Counted from the first letter of the stretch, positions 44,070-52,874 are shown. The stretch is DNA of 64,000 nucleotides from Streptomyces decoyicus (GCF_019880305.1 NZ_CP082301.1:7564001-7628000), one strand, 5' to 3'. Numbers and translations: made by a program. The notes: a model not told the origin generated them from the letters alone.

Positions 44070-44215
44070 CACGGGAGCTCTTCGACCGCCGTCCGTGCCC
44101 GGCCTGCCGGGGCCGGGGCCGACCCGAGGGGCTCACCGCCGCGCCGGGCCGTCGACCGGCGCCGGCCCCGGAGGGCCGGCCGGGACTGCCCGGCGCGGCG
44201 GATGCGCGGTGATGA

Positions 44216-44710
44216 CTACGCGACCACGCCGGACTTGGCGATGGTGATCTGGGCGCGGGTGGTGCCGCCGTGGGAGCCCAGGGACTCGATCTTCCGGACG
44301 ACGTCCATGCCCTCGACGACCTCGCCGAAGACGACGTGCTTGTTGTCGAGCCAGTCCGTGACGATGGTGGTGATGAAGAACTGCGAGCCGTTGGTGTTCC
44401 GGCCGGCGTTGGCCATGGACAGCTGGCCGGGCTTGGTGTGCTTGAGCTGGAAGTTCTCGTCCGCGAACTTCTCGCCGTAGATGCTCTTGCCGCCGGTGCC
44501 GTTGCCGTTGGTGAAGTCGCCTCCCTGGAGCATGAAGTCGGGGATGACGCGGTGGAAGCCGGAGCCCTCGTAGCCGAAGCCGTGCTGGCCGGTGGCGAGC
44601 TCACGGAAGTTCCGCGCGGTCTTGGGGACCACGTCGTCGAACAGGGTGAAAACGATCCGTCCCGCGGGATCGCCGTCGATGGTGATGTCGAAAAACACGT
44701 CGTTACTCAT
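44216..44710 (-). CDS. Cyclophilin-type peptidyl-prolyl isomerase
   Basis: A 164-residue cytoplasmic cyclophilin. FHRVIPDFMLQGGDFTNGNG carries the catalytic Arg, Phe and Gln, NGSQFFITT is the peptide-binding strand, and the Trp in TDWLDNKHVVFGEV is the cyclosporin-contacting residue. There is no signal peptide. It catalyses cis-trans isomerisation of X-Pro bonds in protein folding. ATG 44710 is chosen as the family start, with AAGGA upstream. Confidence 0.94.
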   Translation of the reverse strand: MSNDVFFDITIDGDPAGRIVFTLFDDVVPKTARNFRELATGQHGFGYEGSGFHRVIPDFMLQGGDFTNGNGTGGKSIYGEKFADENFQLKHTKPGQLSMANAGRNTNGSQFFITTIVTDWLDNKHVVFGEVVEGMDVVRKIESLGSHGGTTRAQITIAKSGVVA

Positions 44711-44803
44711 GACGGCATCCTTGCATCCCCGCTGGCCGGGGCGAGGCGCGGCCCCCGGCGCGGGGCGCGGCCACGGGGCCCTCGGCCGGGTCACGCGCGC
44801 CCC

Positions 44804-44838
44804 CCGCCCGGACCCGTCGTGCCCACGGGTCCGGGCGG
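44804..44838 (-). terminator. Terminator of the aminotransferase gene
   Basis: A perfect 14-bp stem CCGCCCGGACCCGT (44804-44817) with its complement (44825-44838), 7-base loop, just after the aminotransferase stop at 44856 in the minus direction. Confidence 0.85.
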
Positions 44839-44855
44839 CGGAGGGCGTGGGGCCG

Positions 44856-46124
44856 CTAACGGGCCTGCTGCTCGTATCCCGCGAGCCGGACGCAGACGGC
44901 GAGTCCTTCGATCGCCTGCTCCAGCTCCGCGAGGCCCGGGTAGCTGGGCGCGATCCGGATGACCGCGTCGCGCGGGTCGTCGCCGTAGGGGTGGGTGGCG
45001 CCGGCCGGGGTCAGCACGATTCCGGCCTCGGCGGCACGGCGTACGACCTCCTTGGCACAGCCGTCCGGCACCTCGAGGGTCACGAAGTAACCGCCCTTGG
45101 GCGAGGTCCAGGTCGCGAGCCCGGTTCCGCCGAGCTCGGTGTCCAGGATCCGCGCCACCGTCTCGAACTTCGGCTGGAGCACGGCGCGCTGGCGCTCCAT
45201 GTGGGCCCGCACCCCGTCGGCGTCCCGCAGGAACAGGACGTGCCGCAGCTGGTTGACCTTGTCGGGGCCGATCGACCGCTTGGCGTTGTTGCCGAGCAGC
45301 CACTGCACGTTCGCGGGCGACGAGCCGAAGAACGCGACACCCGCGCCCGCCGCGGTGATCTTCGAGGTGGAGCCGAACACGAAGGCCCGGTCCGGGTTCC
45401 CGGCCTCGGCGCAGGCGGCGAGCAGACCGGCTATCTCGACGGGCTCGTCGGTGAGGTGGTGCGCGGCGTAGGCGTTGTCCCAGAAGATCCGGAAGTCGGC
45501 GGCGGCGGTGCTCATCGAGGCGAGCCGCGCCACGGTCGCGTCGCTGTAGCAGACGCCGTCCGGGTTGCTGTACTTCGGTACGCACCAGATGCCCTTGATC
45601 GCCGGGTCCTCGGCGACCAGCCGCTCCACGGCCTCCATGTCCGGGCCCTCGGCGGTCATCGGCACCTGGATCATGTCGATACCGAACCGCTCGCAGAGCG
45701 CGAAATGCCGGTCATAGCCGGGTATCGGGCACAGGAACGCGATCCGCTCCTGGTCCACCCAGCGCGACTCGGCGCCCGGCAGCACGCTCAGCAGGGCGTG
45801 CACCAGGCAGTCGTGCATCAGCTCGAGGCTGGAGTTCCCGGCCGCGAGCAGCTGTCCGGCCGGCACCTGGAGCACCTCGGCGAAGATCTCCCGCAGCTCG
45901 GGCAGCCCCTGGAGTCCGCCGTAGTTGCGCACGTCCGTGCCGTCGGCGGAGGTGTGCCGCCCGCCGGGCAGGCTCAGCAGGTCCGCGGAGAGGTCGAGCT
46001 GCTCCGGTGCCGGCTTGCCCCGGGTGAGGTCGAGAGAGAGCCCGCGGCCCACGAGGTCCTGGTAGTCCTGGCGGGCGCGCTCAAGGAGGCCGGTCAGGGC
46101 GTCGGGGCTCAACTCGGTGGTCAT
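44856..46124 (-). CDS. Class I/II aminotransferase
   Basis: A 422-residue PLP enzyme resembling the subgroup I-c aspartate aminotransferases of actinobacteria. LDLTRGKPAPEQLDLS, RNYGGLQGLPELREIFAEVL and AFLCPIPGYDRHFALCERFG form the N-terminal part. WCVPKYSNPDGVCYSD gives the Asn of the NPxG motif, and VFGSTSKITAAGAGVAFF carries the Schiff-base Lys. Transamination of aspartate or a related acid is the expected reaction. ATG 46124 follows GAGAGGA. Confidence 0.92.
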   Translation of the reverse strand: MTTELSPDALTGLLERARQDYQDLVGRGLSLDLTRGKPAPEQLDLSADLLSLPGGRHTSADGTDVRNYGGLQGLPELREIFAEVLQVPAGQLLAAGNSSLELMHDCLVHALLSVLPGAESRWVDQERIAFLCPIPGYDRHFALCERFGIDMIQVPMTAEGPDMEAVERLVAEDPAIKGIWCVPKYSNPDGVCYSDATVARLASMSTAAADFRIFWDNAYAAHHLTDEPVEIAGLLAACAEAGNPDRAFVFGSTSKITAAGAGVAFFGSSPANVQWLLGNNAKRSIGPDKVNQLRHVLFLRDADGVRAHMERQRAVLQPKFETVARILDTELGGTGLATWTSPKGGYFVTLEVPDGCAKEVVRRAAEAGIVLTPAGATHPYGDDPRDAVIRIAPSYPGLAELEQAIEGLAVCVRLAGYEQQAR

Positions 46125-46342
46125 GGTGGTTCCTCTCACAGGTGCCGCTTCGATCGGTGGCGCCTGCCGAGAATACAAACCGGTGCGGGGGACCGGTCCG
46201 GGAGCCGTGCGTGGTGCGGGCAGTGGGCGGAATGTCCGGGGAATCCCGGGTGCGGTGCCGCCGATGGCGTCCGGCCCAGCTGTCCGCGGGGCCCGGAGCG
46301 GGGCGGGGTGAGGGCGGCCGAAGGCGTTCCCTGTCCGACATC

Positions 46343-46372
46343 TTGTGGCCTGTGTCACTGGCTGGTTAAGCT
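46343..46372 (+). promoter_or_regulatory. Candidate promoter of the RiPP cluster
   Basis: TTGTGG (46343-46348) and TAAGCT (46367-46372) are 18 bases apart, about 90 bp before the leader ORF. A further TTGACC at 46405 has no good -10. The rest of the 338-bp gap (46125-46462) shows no gene. Confidence 0.35.
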
Positions 46373-46462
46373 CCAGCACGCTTTAGGCACATTTCCTCCG
46401 CAAGTTGACCTATTGGTGCGGCAATCTTCACGATCTGCCCACGAAAACCGAGGTGGCTTCGC

Positions 46463-46687
46463 ATGGAACGGCGATCAGCGACCCCGCGCGGAGGCGACTT
46501 ACCGCACGGCTTACTGCACGGCATGCCGCATGGCTTACCGCACGGCATGCCGCACGGCTTACCGTCGGCGTCATCCCGGAGTGCGCCGGCGAACCGGCCC
46601 GTGAACGACCGGGCCGGGGCGGCGCTCGACGGCACCCGACACGGCGCCGTGCACGGCGCCGCGAGACCGGCCCCGGGCCGTCCCTGA
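46463..46687 (+). CDS. TTA-rich leader ORF coupled to the RiPP exporter
   Basis: A 74-codon frame with GAGGTGG seven bases before ATG 46463. It encodes a repetitive His/Gly/Pro peptide (LPHGLLHGMPHGLPHGMPHG) and then a basic, disordered tail. Codons 13, 17, 25 and 33 are TTA (46499, 46511, 46535, 46559), a codon so rare in Streptomyces that four within 21 codons stand out. Its stop overlaps the exporter's start as TGATG, and the exporter has no ribosome site of its own, so exporter translation should depend on reading through this frame. It contains two CGGCATGCCG palindromes 24 bp apart (46519 and 46543). A bldA-dependent control leader is my inference. Confidence 0.55.
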   Translation: MERRSATPRGGDLPHGLLHGMPHGLPHGMPHGLPSASSRSAPANRPVNDRAGAALDGTRHGAVHGAARPAPGRP

Positions 46688-47958
46688 TGGCGCGGCCCGC
46701 TACGGCGGCGGCGTCCGCCGTGTCCCTGCCGCACGCCCGCCGCGACGTCCGGCTGTTCTGGGGCGCGGGTACCTGCGACGCACTCGGCAGTCAGGCGTCC
46801 GGGTTCGTTCTGCCGCTGCTGTTGCTGAGCCTGGGCCGTTCCCCCGCCGAGGTCGGCGCCCTCGCCGGGATCTCCGCAGCCGTCACCCTGGCCCTCGGTC
46901 CGCTCGCCGCCGTACCCGCCGACCGCGGGGCACGCAAGCAGGTGATGGTGGGCGCCGCGCTGGTGTCGGCCGCGGCGATGACCGGTGTCACCGTGGCCGT
47001 CGCGGCGGGCCCGGTCCCGTTGGCCGTGCTCCTCGCCGCCGTACTCGTCGAGCGGTGCGCGACCTCCTGCTACGAGGCCGCGTCACGGGGCACCGTGGCG
47101 CTGGTGTGTCCCCCCGAGGCGCACCGGCGTGTGCTGTCCCGATTGGAGGCGGGGGAGCGGGGCGCCCTCGTCCTCGGGCCCGCGCTGGGCGGGCTGCTCT
47201 TCTCCGTCGGCGCCTGGCTGCCGTTCCTCGTCGACGCCCTGTCGTACGCCGTCGCGGCGGCCGGCATCCACGCCATGCGCTCCGATCTGTCCGCACGGCA
47301 GGAGCAGCCGTCCCCGGCTGCCGCCCCGCACCGGACCTGGCGGGCCCTGGTCTCCGAAGCCGGGGCGGGGCCGGCCCTGATCCGCCGCGAACCCTTCCTG
47401 CGGCTGGCGCTCGTCTGGATCTCGGCCGTCAACGCGCTGCTCGTCGCGCTGTATTACACGACGGTCTTCGCCCTCCAGGACCACGGCGGGGGCGCGACCC
47501 CGCTCGGCCTGGTCCTCGCGTCGGCCGGGGCGGCCGGCCTGGCCGGCGCGCTGGCGGCACCCCGGCTGGTCCGCCGGCACTCCGCGGCGCGCGTGCTGGT
47601 GCCGGTGTCCTGGCTCATGGTGCCGCCCGCCGCGGCACTGGTGACGGCCCGCGAGGCCTGGCAGTTCGCGCTGCTCTTCGGACTCCTCTGTTTCCTGACG
47701 CCGCCGGCCACCGTGGCGCTACAGGCCCGGATCCTCCAGCTCACCCCACCCGGGCTCCAGGCCCGCACCGGCACCGTGCTGGCCACCACCTCCGGGGCGG
47801 CCGCGGCCCTGGCCCCGGCCCTCGCCGGGCTGGCCGCCGACCGGACCGGCGTCGCCGCCACCCTCACGGGCTGCGCCGTGCTGCTGGCCGCACTGGCGCT
47901 GTACGCGACCTGCGCGGCGCCGGCCGTCACCCGCGGCACCGGGGAGGAGCCGCTATGA
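46687..47958 (+). CDS. MFS exporter of the RiPP cluster
   Basis: A 423-residue major facilitator protein with about 12 helices. SFGAxTCD-type start DVRLFWGAGTCDALGSQAS and PLAAVPADRGARKQVMVGAA between helices 2 and 3 are typical of the macrolide-efflux/MFS_3 group often found in peptide and natural-product clusters. ATG 46687 overlaps the leader stop (TGATG) and has no ribosome site. Its stop overlaps the peptidase start at 47955 (ATGA). It probably exports the mature peptide and may give self-protection. Confidence 0.87.
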   Translation: MARPATAAASAVSLPHARRDVRLFWGAGTCDALGSQASGFVLPLLLLSLGRSPAEVGALAGISAAVTLALGPLAAVPADRGARKQVMVGAALVSAAAMTGVTVAVAAGPVPLAVLLAAVLVERCATSCYEAASRGTVALVCPPEAHRRVLSRLEAGERGALVLGPALGGLLFSVGAWLPFLVDALSYAVAAAGIHAMRSDLSARQEQPSPAAAPHRTWRALVSEAGAGPALIRREPFLRLALVWISAVNALLVALYYTTVFALQDHGGGATPLGLVLASAGAAGLAGALAAPRLVRRHSAARVLVPVSWLMVPPAAALVTAREAWQFALLFGLLCFLTPPATVALQARILQLTPPGLQARTGTVLATTSGAAAALAPALAGLAADRTGVAATLTGCAVLLAALALYATCAAPAVTRGTGEEPL

Positions 47959-49802
47959 GCGCGACCGCGGCACATACCGCCACACCGTCGTCCGGCACCG
48001 GCTTCCGGGTCTACCGATCGGCGCTCCCCGAGGTCTGCCCACGCGACCCGGCGCGCATGGCCCTGGCCGCGGACGCCGACGGCCGCTGCGAGATCTTCAC
48101 CTGGAATGCCGCCACCGGCGCCGCACGCCAGGTCACCGACAGCCCGGACGGCACGCTGCACTGCGCCCTCGACGCGGACGCCCGGGTGTGGTGGTTCGCC
48201 GAGGACCGGGGCGGCCGCGGGCTCTGGTACTTCCAGGACTTCGAGGGCGGGCCGCGGCTCCGTGGTCTGACCGGCCTGCGGCCGGGACTCCCGTACGGCC
48301 TCGCGGTCAGCGACGCCGGCACCGTGGCCATCGGACTCGGGGACGGCCGTGGGATGACCGTCCACCTCGGCACACCGGGCGGCCCCGCCCGGCCGGTGCG
48401 CACCGTCGACGGCCACGCGCTGCTGACCGGCATCTCGCCGTCCGGCGGGCTGCTGGCGCTGTCGGGGGCGGCGGGTTCCGACCGTGCGGTCACCCTGGTG
48501 ACCTGCTCCGGGGCGGTCCTCGACCAGCTCTCCGGACGGGGCGGAAGGCTGTGGGCGCTCGGCTTTGCGCCGACCCCGTCGGCCACCGAACTGCTGCTGG
48601 TCCAGGAGCGCAACGACCGCTACCGTCTGGCCAGTTGGCGGCCCGGGGCCGGACTGCGGCCGCAGGACTGGTGCCGCTTCGACACCGAGATCACCGCCCG
48701 CTGGTACCCCGAGGGACGACGGGTCCTCATCCGCCAGGACCGGCACGGCCGCTCCGCCCTCACCGCGGCCGACCTCGACCGACGCACCCTGACCCCGGTG
48801 CCCTGCCCGCCCGGCACGCTGCTCGACGCCGTCCCGCACCCGGGCGATGACGTACACTGCCTCTGGACCGACATGGCCACCCCGCCACAGATGCGCTCCA
48901 CCGCCGGCACCCGGCTCCCGTCGCTCCCCGCCCTGCCCGCCCCGGTCCCCGGCCGGCACCGTGACCTGTGGACCCCCGGCCCGGACGGGCCCGTGCACAC
49001 CCTGCTCAGCGCACCGGACCACGTCCCCGGCCGGCCGGCCCCGCTGGTGTTCCTGGTGCACGGCGGCCCCGCCGACCACGACCGCGACGCCTACGACCCG
49101 CAGGTGCACTCCCTGGTCGCCTCCGGGTTCGCGGTCGCACGGGTCAACTACCGCGGCTCCACCGGATACGGCCCCCGCTGGCGCGCCGCATACGGCGAGG
49201 GCGTCGGGATCACCCAGGTCGCCGATCTCGTCGCGGTCCGGGCCGACCTGCTCCGTCGCGGACTGGCCCGCGAGGACGCGATCGGCCTGTGGGGCACCTC
49301 CTGGGGCGGCTACCTGGTGCTGCTCGCCCTCGGCACCCGGCCGGACCTCTGGCAGGCGGGCGTCGCCGTCAAACCGGTCGCCGACTGCGCCGCGGCGCAC
49401 CGCACGGGCACCCCCGCACTGCGCGCCTTGGACGAGCGGCTGTTCGGCGGCACCCCCGACGCCGTGCCCGAACGCTACGCGCGGAGTTCGCCGCTCCACT
49501 ACGCGGCCGACGTCCGCGCCCCCCTGCTGGTGATCGCCGCCACCCGCGACGCCAAATGCCCGCCCGGCCAGGTCCGGAGCTACCTCGCTGCCCTGCGGCA
49601 GGCCGGCGTCGGGCACGAGTCCTTGTGGCTGGACACCGGCCACGACGGATACACCGGCGCCCACCACGTGACCGCCCTCCGGCGCGCCATGGGCTTCCTC
49701 GACCGCCACCTGCGCCGCGGCCCGCGGCCCACCGAACCCCCCGTCCCCCAGCGGACGGGGCCTCCGGGAGCACCGGCCCGACCGGCGCCCCCCGGAATGT
49801 GA
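47955..49802 (+). CDS. S9-family (prolyl oligopeptidase-type) peptidase
   Basis: A 615-residue serine peptidase: a beta-propeller-like N-terminal half (to about 350) and an alpha/beta-hydrolase C-terminal half. The catalytic triad is Ser449 (GTSWGGY), Asp532 (AATRDAKCPPGQ) and His563 (DTGHDGY). There is no signal peptide, so it acts in the cytoplasm. In RiPP clusters such enzymes remove leaders, and this class usually cuts after proline. The precursor next door has Pro10, Pro20 and Pro29, which would fit. Translationally coupled to the exporter; the precursor gene starts 39 bp downstream. Confidence 0.9.
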   Translation: MSATAAHTATPSSGTGFRVYRSALPEVCPRDPARMALAADADGRCEIFTWNAATGAARQVTDSPDGTLHCALDADARVWWFAEDRGGRGLWYFQDFEGGPRLRGLTGLRPGLPYGLAVSDAGTVAIGLGDGRGMTVHLGTPGGPARPVRTVDGHALLTGISPSGGLLALSGAAGSDRAVTLVTCSGAVLDQLSGRGGRLWALGFAPTPSATELLLVQERNDRYRLASWRPGAGLRPQDWCRFDTEITARWYPEGRRVLIRQDRHGRSALTAADLDRRTLTPVPCPPGTLLDAVPHPGDDVHCLWTDMATPPQMRSTAGTRLPSLPALPAPVPGRHRDLWTPGPDGPVHTLLSAPDHVPGRPAPLVFLVHGGPADHDRDAYDPQVHSLVASGFAVARVNYRGSTGYGPRWRAAYGEGVGITQVADLVAVRADLLRRGLAREDAIGLWGTSWGGYLVLLALGTRPDLWQAGVAVKPVADCAAAHRTGTPALRALDERLFGGTPDAVPERYARSSPLHYAADVRAPLLVIAATRDAKCPPGQVRSYLAALRQAGVGHESLWLDTGHDGYTGAHHVTALRRAMGFLDRHLRRGPRPTEPPVPQRTGPPGAPARPAPPGM

Positions 49803-49841
49803 GAACCGTTCCCGAAAAACCGACAGAACAGGAGAGCAGCC

Positions 49842-49961
49842 ATGCAGAAGGACATCATCCACAACGACCCGCTCGCGGGTGACGAGGAGAACCGTAAGCC
49901 GGGCATCGGCATCACGGTGACCGTCCCGTTCCGCAACGCGGAGGACACCGAGGAGGACTGA
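49842..49961 (+). CDS. Candidate RiPP precursor peptide, 39 residues
   Basis: A 39-residue peptide with GGAG seven bases before ATG 49842. Residues 1-19 are polar and acidic (MQKDIIHNDPLAGDEENRK), as in a leader. Residues 20-32 are PGIGITVTVPFRN, and the end AEDTEED is strongly acidic, possibly a follower. It has no Cys and no Ser, so it is not a lanthipeptide or thiopeptide. The Val/Pro/Phe-rich core has the residue types C-methylated in bottromycin. It lies between an S9 peptidase and a cobalamin-type radical SAM gene, the usual layout for a modified peptide. Confidence 0.8.
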   Translation: MQKDIIHNDPLAGDEENRKPGIGITVTVPFRNAEDTEED

Positions 49962-50069
49962 TCCTCGCCGGCCGGCCCGGTGCGCCACCCGGGCCGGCCG
50001 GACCGCCGTGCGTCACCGGCCGGACACCGGCCGCCTCCCACCCCGCCCCGCCGCCTACGAGGAGCCGAC

Positions 50070-52001
50070 ATGCGCGTCCTGCTGGTCAACATGCCCTGGT
50101 CCCCGATCGACCTCCCGTCCCTCGCCCTCGGCATCCTCCGGCGGAGCGTCGACGAGCGCACCTCCGGCCACGCCGATGTCCTGCACGCCAACCTGGAGTT
50201 CACCGACTGGATCACCCGGCGTACCGAGTTCACCGCGGACGACTACCAGTTCTACGCGCTCTCCTCGTACTTCATGGGATGCGGCGACTGGGTGTTCTCC
50301 TCCGCCCTCTACGACGACCCCGAGTGGCGGGTACCGGAGTTCAATGCCTCGATGCGCGGCAAGCTGCGCGACGCGCGGCTGCGGATGTCGCACGAACTGC
50401 ACCGCGTGGTACCGGAGTTCGTTCAGGAGACCGCCGAGCGGATCGTCGCGGCCGGCCCCGACGTCGTCGGCTTCACCTCCACCTTCCAGCAGAACACCGC
50501 CGCGCTCGCCGCCGCCAAGTACGTCAAACGCCTCGCCCCGCACATCAGGACCGTCATGGGCGGCGCCAACTGCGATGCCGAGCAGGGCGCGGCCGGCCAC
50601 CGCAACTTCCCCTTCCTCGACTTCGTGGTCCGCGGCGAGGGCGAAGCCGCCTTCCCCCAGCTGCTCACCGCCCTCGACGAGGGCGGAGACCTGTCCGCGG
50701 TCCCCGGCCTGTGCCACCGGGGCCCTGACGGCACCAGCACCGCGAACCCCATGAGCACCAGCCCGCTGCCACCCGCCACCATCCTGCCGCCCGACTACAG
50801 CGGCTACTTCGAGCGGCTGGCGTCCTCCGTCGCCCGCAACTGGGTGGAACCCAAGCTCGTCGTCGAGGGGGCCCGCGGCTGCTGGTGGGGGGAGAAGCAC
50901 CACTGCACTTTCTGCGGACTCAACGGCTCCTTCATGCAGTTCCGCAGCAAGAGCCCGGAGATCTTCTACGAAGAGATCATGGACCTGGCACGCCGTCACC
51001 GTGTGCTGGACATGTACGTCGTCGACAACATCCTGGACATGGGCTACCTCAACACCGTCCTGCCCCGCATCGTCGACAGCGGCTACGACCTGCGGATGCA
51101 CATCGAGATCAAGGCGAACATGCGCCGTCCCCAGCTGCGCACCCTGGCCGAAGCCGGAATGATCTACGTTCAGCCGGGCATCGAGAGCCTCAACAGCCGC
51201 GTCCTCGACCTGATGGACAAGGGCGTGAGCGGCTGTCAGAACGTCCGAATGCTCCGCGACGGAGCCGAGACCGGACTCTCCGTCTCCTGGAACTACCTCC
51301 ACGGCTTCCCCGGCGAGACCGCCGCCGACTACGAGCCCGTCATCGCCCAGTTACCGGCACTGGAGCACCTCGATCCGCCGGTCGACCTGTCCGCCCGCAT
51401 CGCCATCGAACGCTTCAGCCCGTACTTCAACCGGCCCGAACTCGGCTTCACCGGTCTGCGTGCCGAGGAGCACTACCGCTTCACCTATGACCTGCCCGAG
51501 TCCGAACTGCACGACCTGGCCTACGTCTTCGAGGCCCCCGAACGCGGCATCGGCGAGCCCACCGTCACCTCCCTCAACGACGCCCTCGGCGCCTGGCGGA
51601 AACACCACACGGACAGCAGGCTCACCCACACCGACCTCGGCGACCGCATCGTGCTCGTCAGCCGCAGACGCGCCTTCGACTGGCGGGCCATGGAGCTCAC
51701 CGAGCCCACGCAGACCGCGGCCTTCCGGCTCCTCGACCAGCCGCACGCCCCCGCCGCACTGACCCGCAAACTCGCCGCGCGCCTGCCCGGTCATCCGGTC
51801 GACGAGAGCGCCGTGCACGCCCTGCTCCAGCACTGGGTGACGCTCGGGCTGGTCTTCACCGACGGCGGCCAGTACGTCCACCTGGCACCGGCGGCCGTCA
51901 ACGAGGACCTGCTGCGGCTCGACTTCATGCGCCACAGCCACGCCGCGCCCGCCCCGCAGGAGCAGCCGGACGCACCGGCCCGCGCCGTCGTCCACGCCTG
52001 A
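50070..52001 (+). CDS. Cobalamin-binding radical SAM RiPP maturase (C-methyltransferase type)
   Basis: A 643-residue enzyme like the RiPP-maturation radical SAM protein 1 (rSAM_ocin_1) group. The N-terminal B12-binding-like domain (about 1-230) has VLLVNMPWSPIDLPSLALGI and DVVGFTSTFQQNTAALAAAK but no DxHxxG, so base-off binding is expected. The radical SAM core carries Cys271, Cys279 and Cys282 as CX7CX2C within GCWWGEKHHCTFCGLNG. QPGIESLNSRVLDLMDKG is a family motif. Codon 428 is TTA. It probably methylates unreactive carbons of the precursor. GGAG lies five bases upstream of ATG 50070, 108 bp after the precursor gene. Confidence 0.9.
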   Translation: MRVLLVNMPWSPIDLPSLALGILRRSVDERTSGHADVLHANLEFTDWITRRTEFTADDYQFYALSSYFMGCGDWVFSSALYDDPEWRVPEFNASMRGKLRDARLRMSHELHRVVPEFVQETAERIVAAGPDVVGFTSTFQQNTAALAAAKYVKRLAPHIRTVMGGANCDAEQGAAGHRNFPFLDFVVRGEGEAAFPQLLTALDEGGDLSAVPGLCHRGPDGTSTANPMSTSPLPPATILPPDYSGYFERLASSVARNWVEPKLVVEGARGCWWGEKHHCTFCGLNGSFMQFRSKSPEIFYEEIMDLARRHRVLDMYVVDNILDMGYLNTVLPRIVDSGYDLRMHIEIKANMRRPQLRTLAEAGMIYVQPGIESLNSRVLDLMDKGVSGCQNVRMLRDGAETGLSVSWNYLHGFPGETAADYEPVIAQLPALEHLDPPVDLSARIAIERFSPYFNRPELGFTGLRAEEHYRFTYDLPESELHDLAYVFEAPERGIGEPTVTSLNDALGAWRKHHTDSRLTHTDLGDRIVLVSRRRAFDWRAMELTEPTQTAAFRLLDQPHAPAALTRKLAARLPGHPVDESAVHALLQHWVTLGLVFTDGGQYVHLAPAAVNEDLLRLDFMRHSHAAPAPQEQPDAPARAVVHA

Positions 52002-52029
52002 GCGCCGCCCGGCCCCCGAGGAGACCGTC

Positions 52030-52701
52030 ATGACCTGCACCACGCCCGCCCCCCGGGCACTGACACTCGCCGCATGGCGGGACTACGACGAGGACGCCTG
52101 CACACTGCCGGGCATGAGTCTGGGCGAACTCGCCCTGGCCGGACCGCCGGAGGAGCACGCCGCCCGGCTGTGGGAATGCGGGGTACGCCGTGCCCGGCTC
52201 GCCGAGGACATCGACCTGACCTCGGTCGACGACCCCGACGCCGCCGCGCACGCGGTCCGGCGGCTGTGTCTGGTCCGCGATCTGACGGCCCGTGCCGTGC
52301 TGGTCCAATGGCAGCTGCGGCTGCCCGCGGAGCCCGATGACGGATGGCGCGACCTCAGCCATCTCCAACCGCCCCGGACCCTCACCGGCCCCGCCGACCC
52401 GGCGGCCGCGCTCACCCAGTGGCGCAACGAGCACTACCTCTGCAAGTGCCTGTGGCGCCAAGGCCCCGGCTTCGTCCAGATCCGCGACCGCAGGTGGGGC
52501 AACCTGCGCCGGTTCACCGCGGACGAGCCCGAATACCGCGAGGCCATCGGCCGGCTGGCCTACGGCGCCCCGCTGTCGGCCGTCCCCGAGGCCATCGCCG
52601 CCGACTTCCTGGAGGAACGGCTGGTCGCCCGCACCGGAGGGCTGCTGTGGTGGCTGCCGTACCGGGTCAACCGGTGGATCCAGGAGGCGATGGCCGTCTG
52701 A
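52030..52701 (+). CDS. DUF5825 family protein of the RiPP cluster
   Basis: A 223-residue soluble protein that fits the DUF5825 group, which I recall as being found next to RiPP radical SAM methyltransferases. LTLAAWRDYDEDACTLPGMS opens it, WRNEHYLCKCLWRQGPGFVQ and DRRWGNLRRFTADEPEYREA lie in the middle, and LEERLVARTGGLLWWLPYRV ends it. No catalytic motif is obvious; a role in peptide recognition or as an auxiliary maturation factor is a guess. It starts 28 bp after the radical SAM stop with AGGAGA upstream, so it is in the same operon. Confidence 0.82.
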   Translation: MTCTTPAPRALTLAAWRDYDEDACTLPGMSLGELALAGPPEEHAARLWECGVRRARLAEDIDLTSVDDPDAAAHAVRRLCLVRDLTARAVLVQWQLRLPAEPDDGWRDLSHLQPPRTLTGPADPAAALTQWRNEHYLCKCLWRQGPGFVQIRDRRWGNLRRFTADEPEYREAIGRLAYGAPLSAVPEAIAADFLEERLVARTGGLLWWLPYRVNRWIQEAMAV

Positions 52702-52874
52702 GGGCCGCGGGACCTCCGTGGGGGCACCGCCCCGGCCCGGCCTCCGGGCCGGGGCGGGCCGTCTGCCATGTCCCATCGTCCTCGCGACCTCTCGGCCTCG
52801 CGTGCGCCGCGCAGCGGGGCGACGACTGTGGCGCAGACGACAACGGGAAGCGGATGACGCAGTCGCTGTCGCGT

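Noticed and set aside
46405..46686. In-frame N-terminal extension of the RiPP exporter
   Set aside because: It would add about 94 basic, repetitive residues before the first helix; the TGATG-coupled ATG 46687 is where the MFS-like sequence begins, and the TTA-rich frame has the ribosome site.
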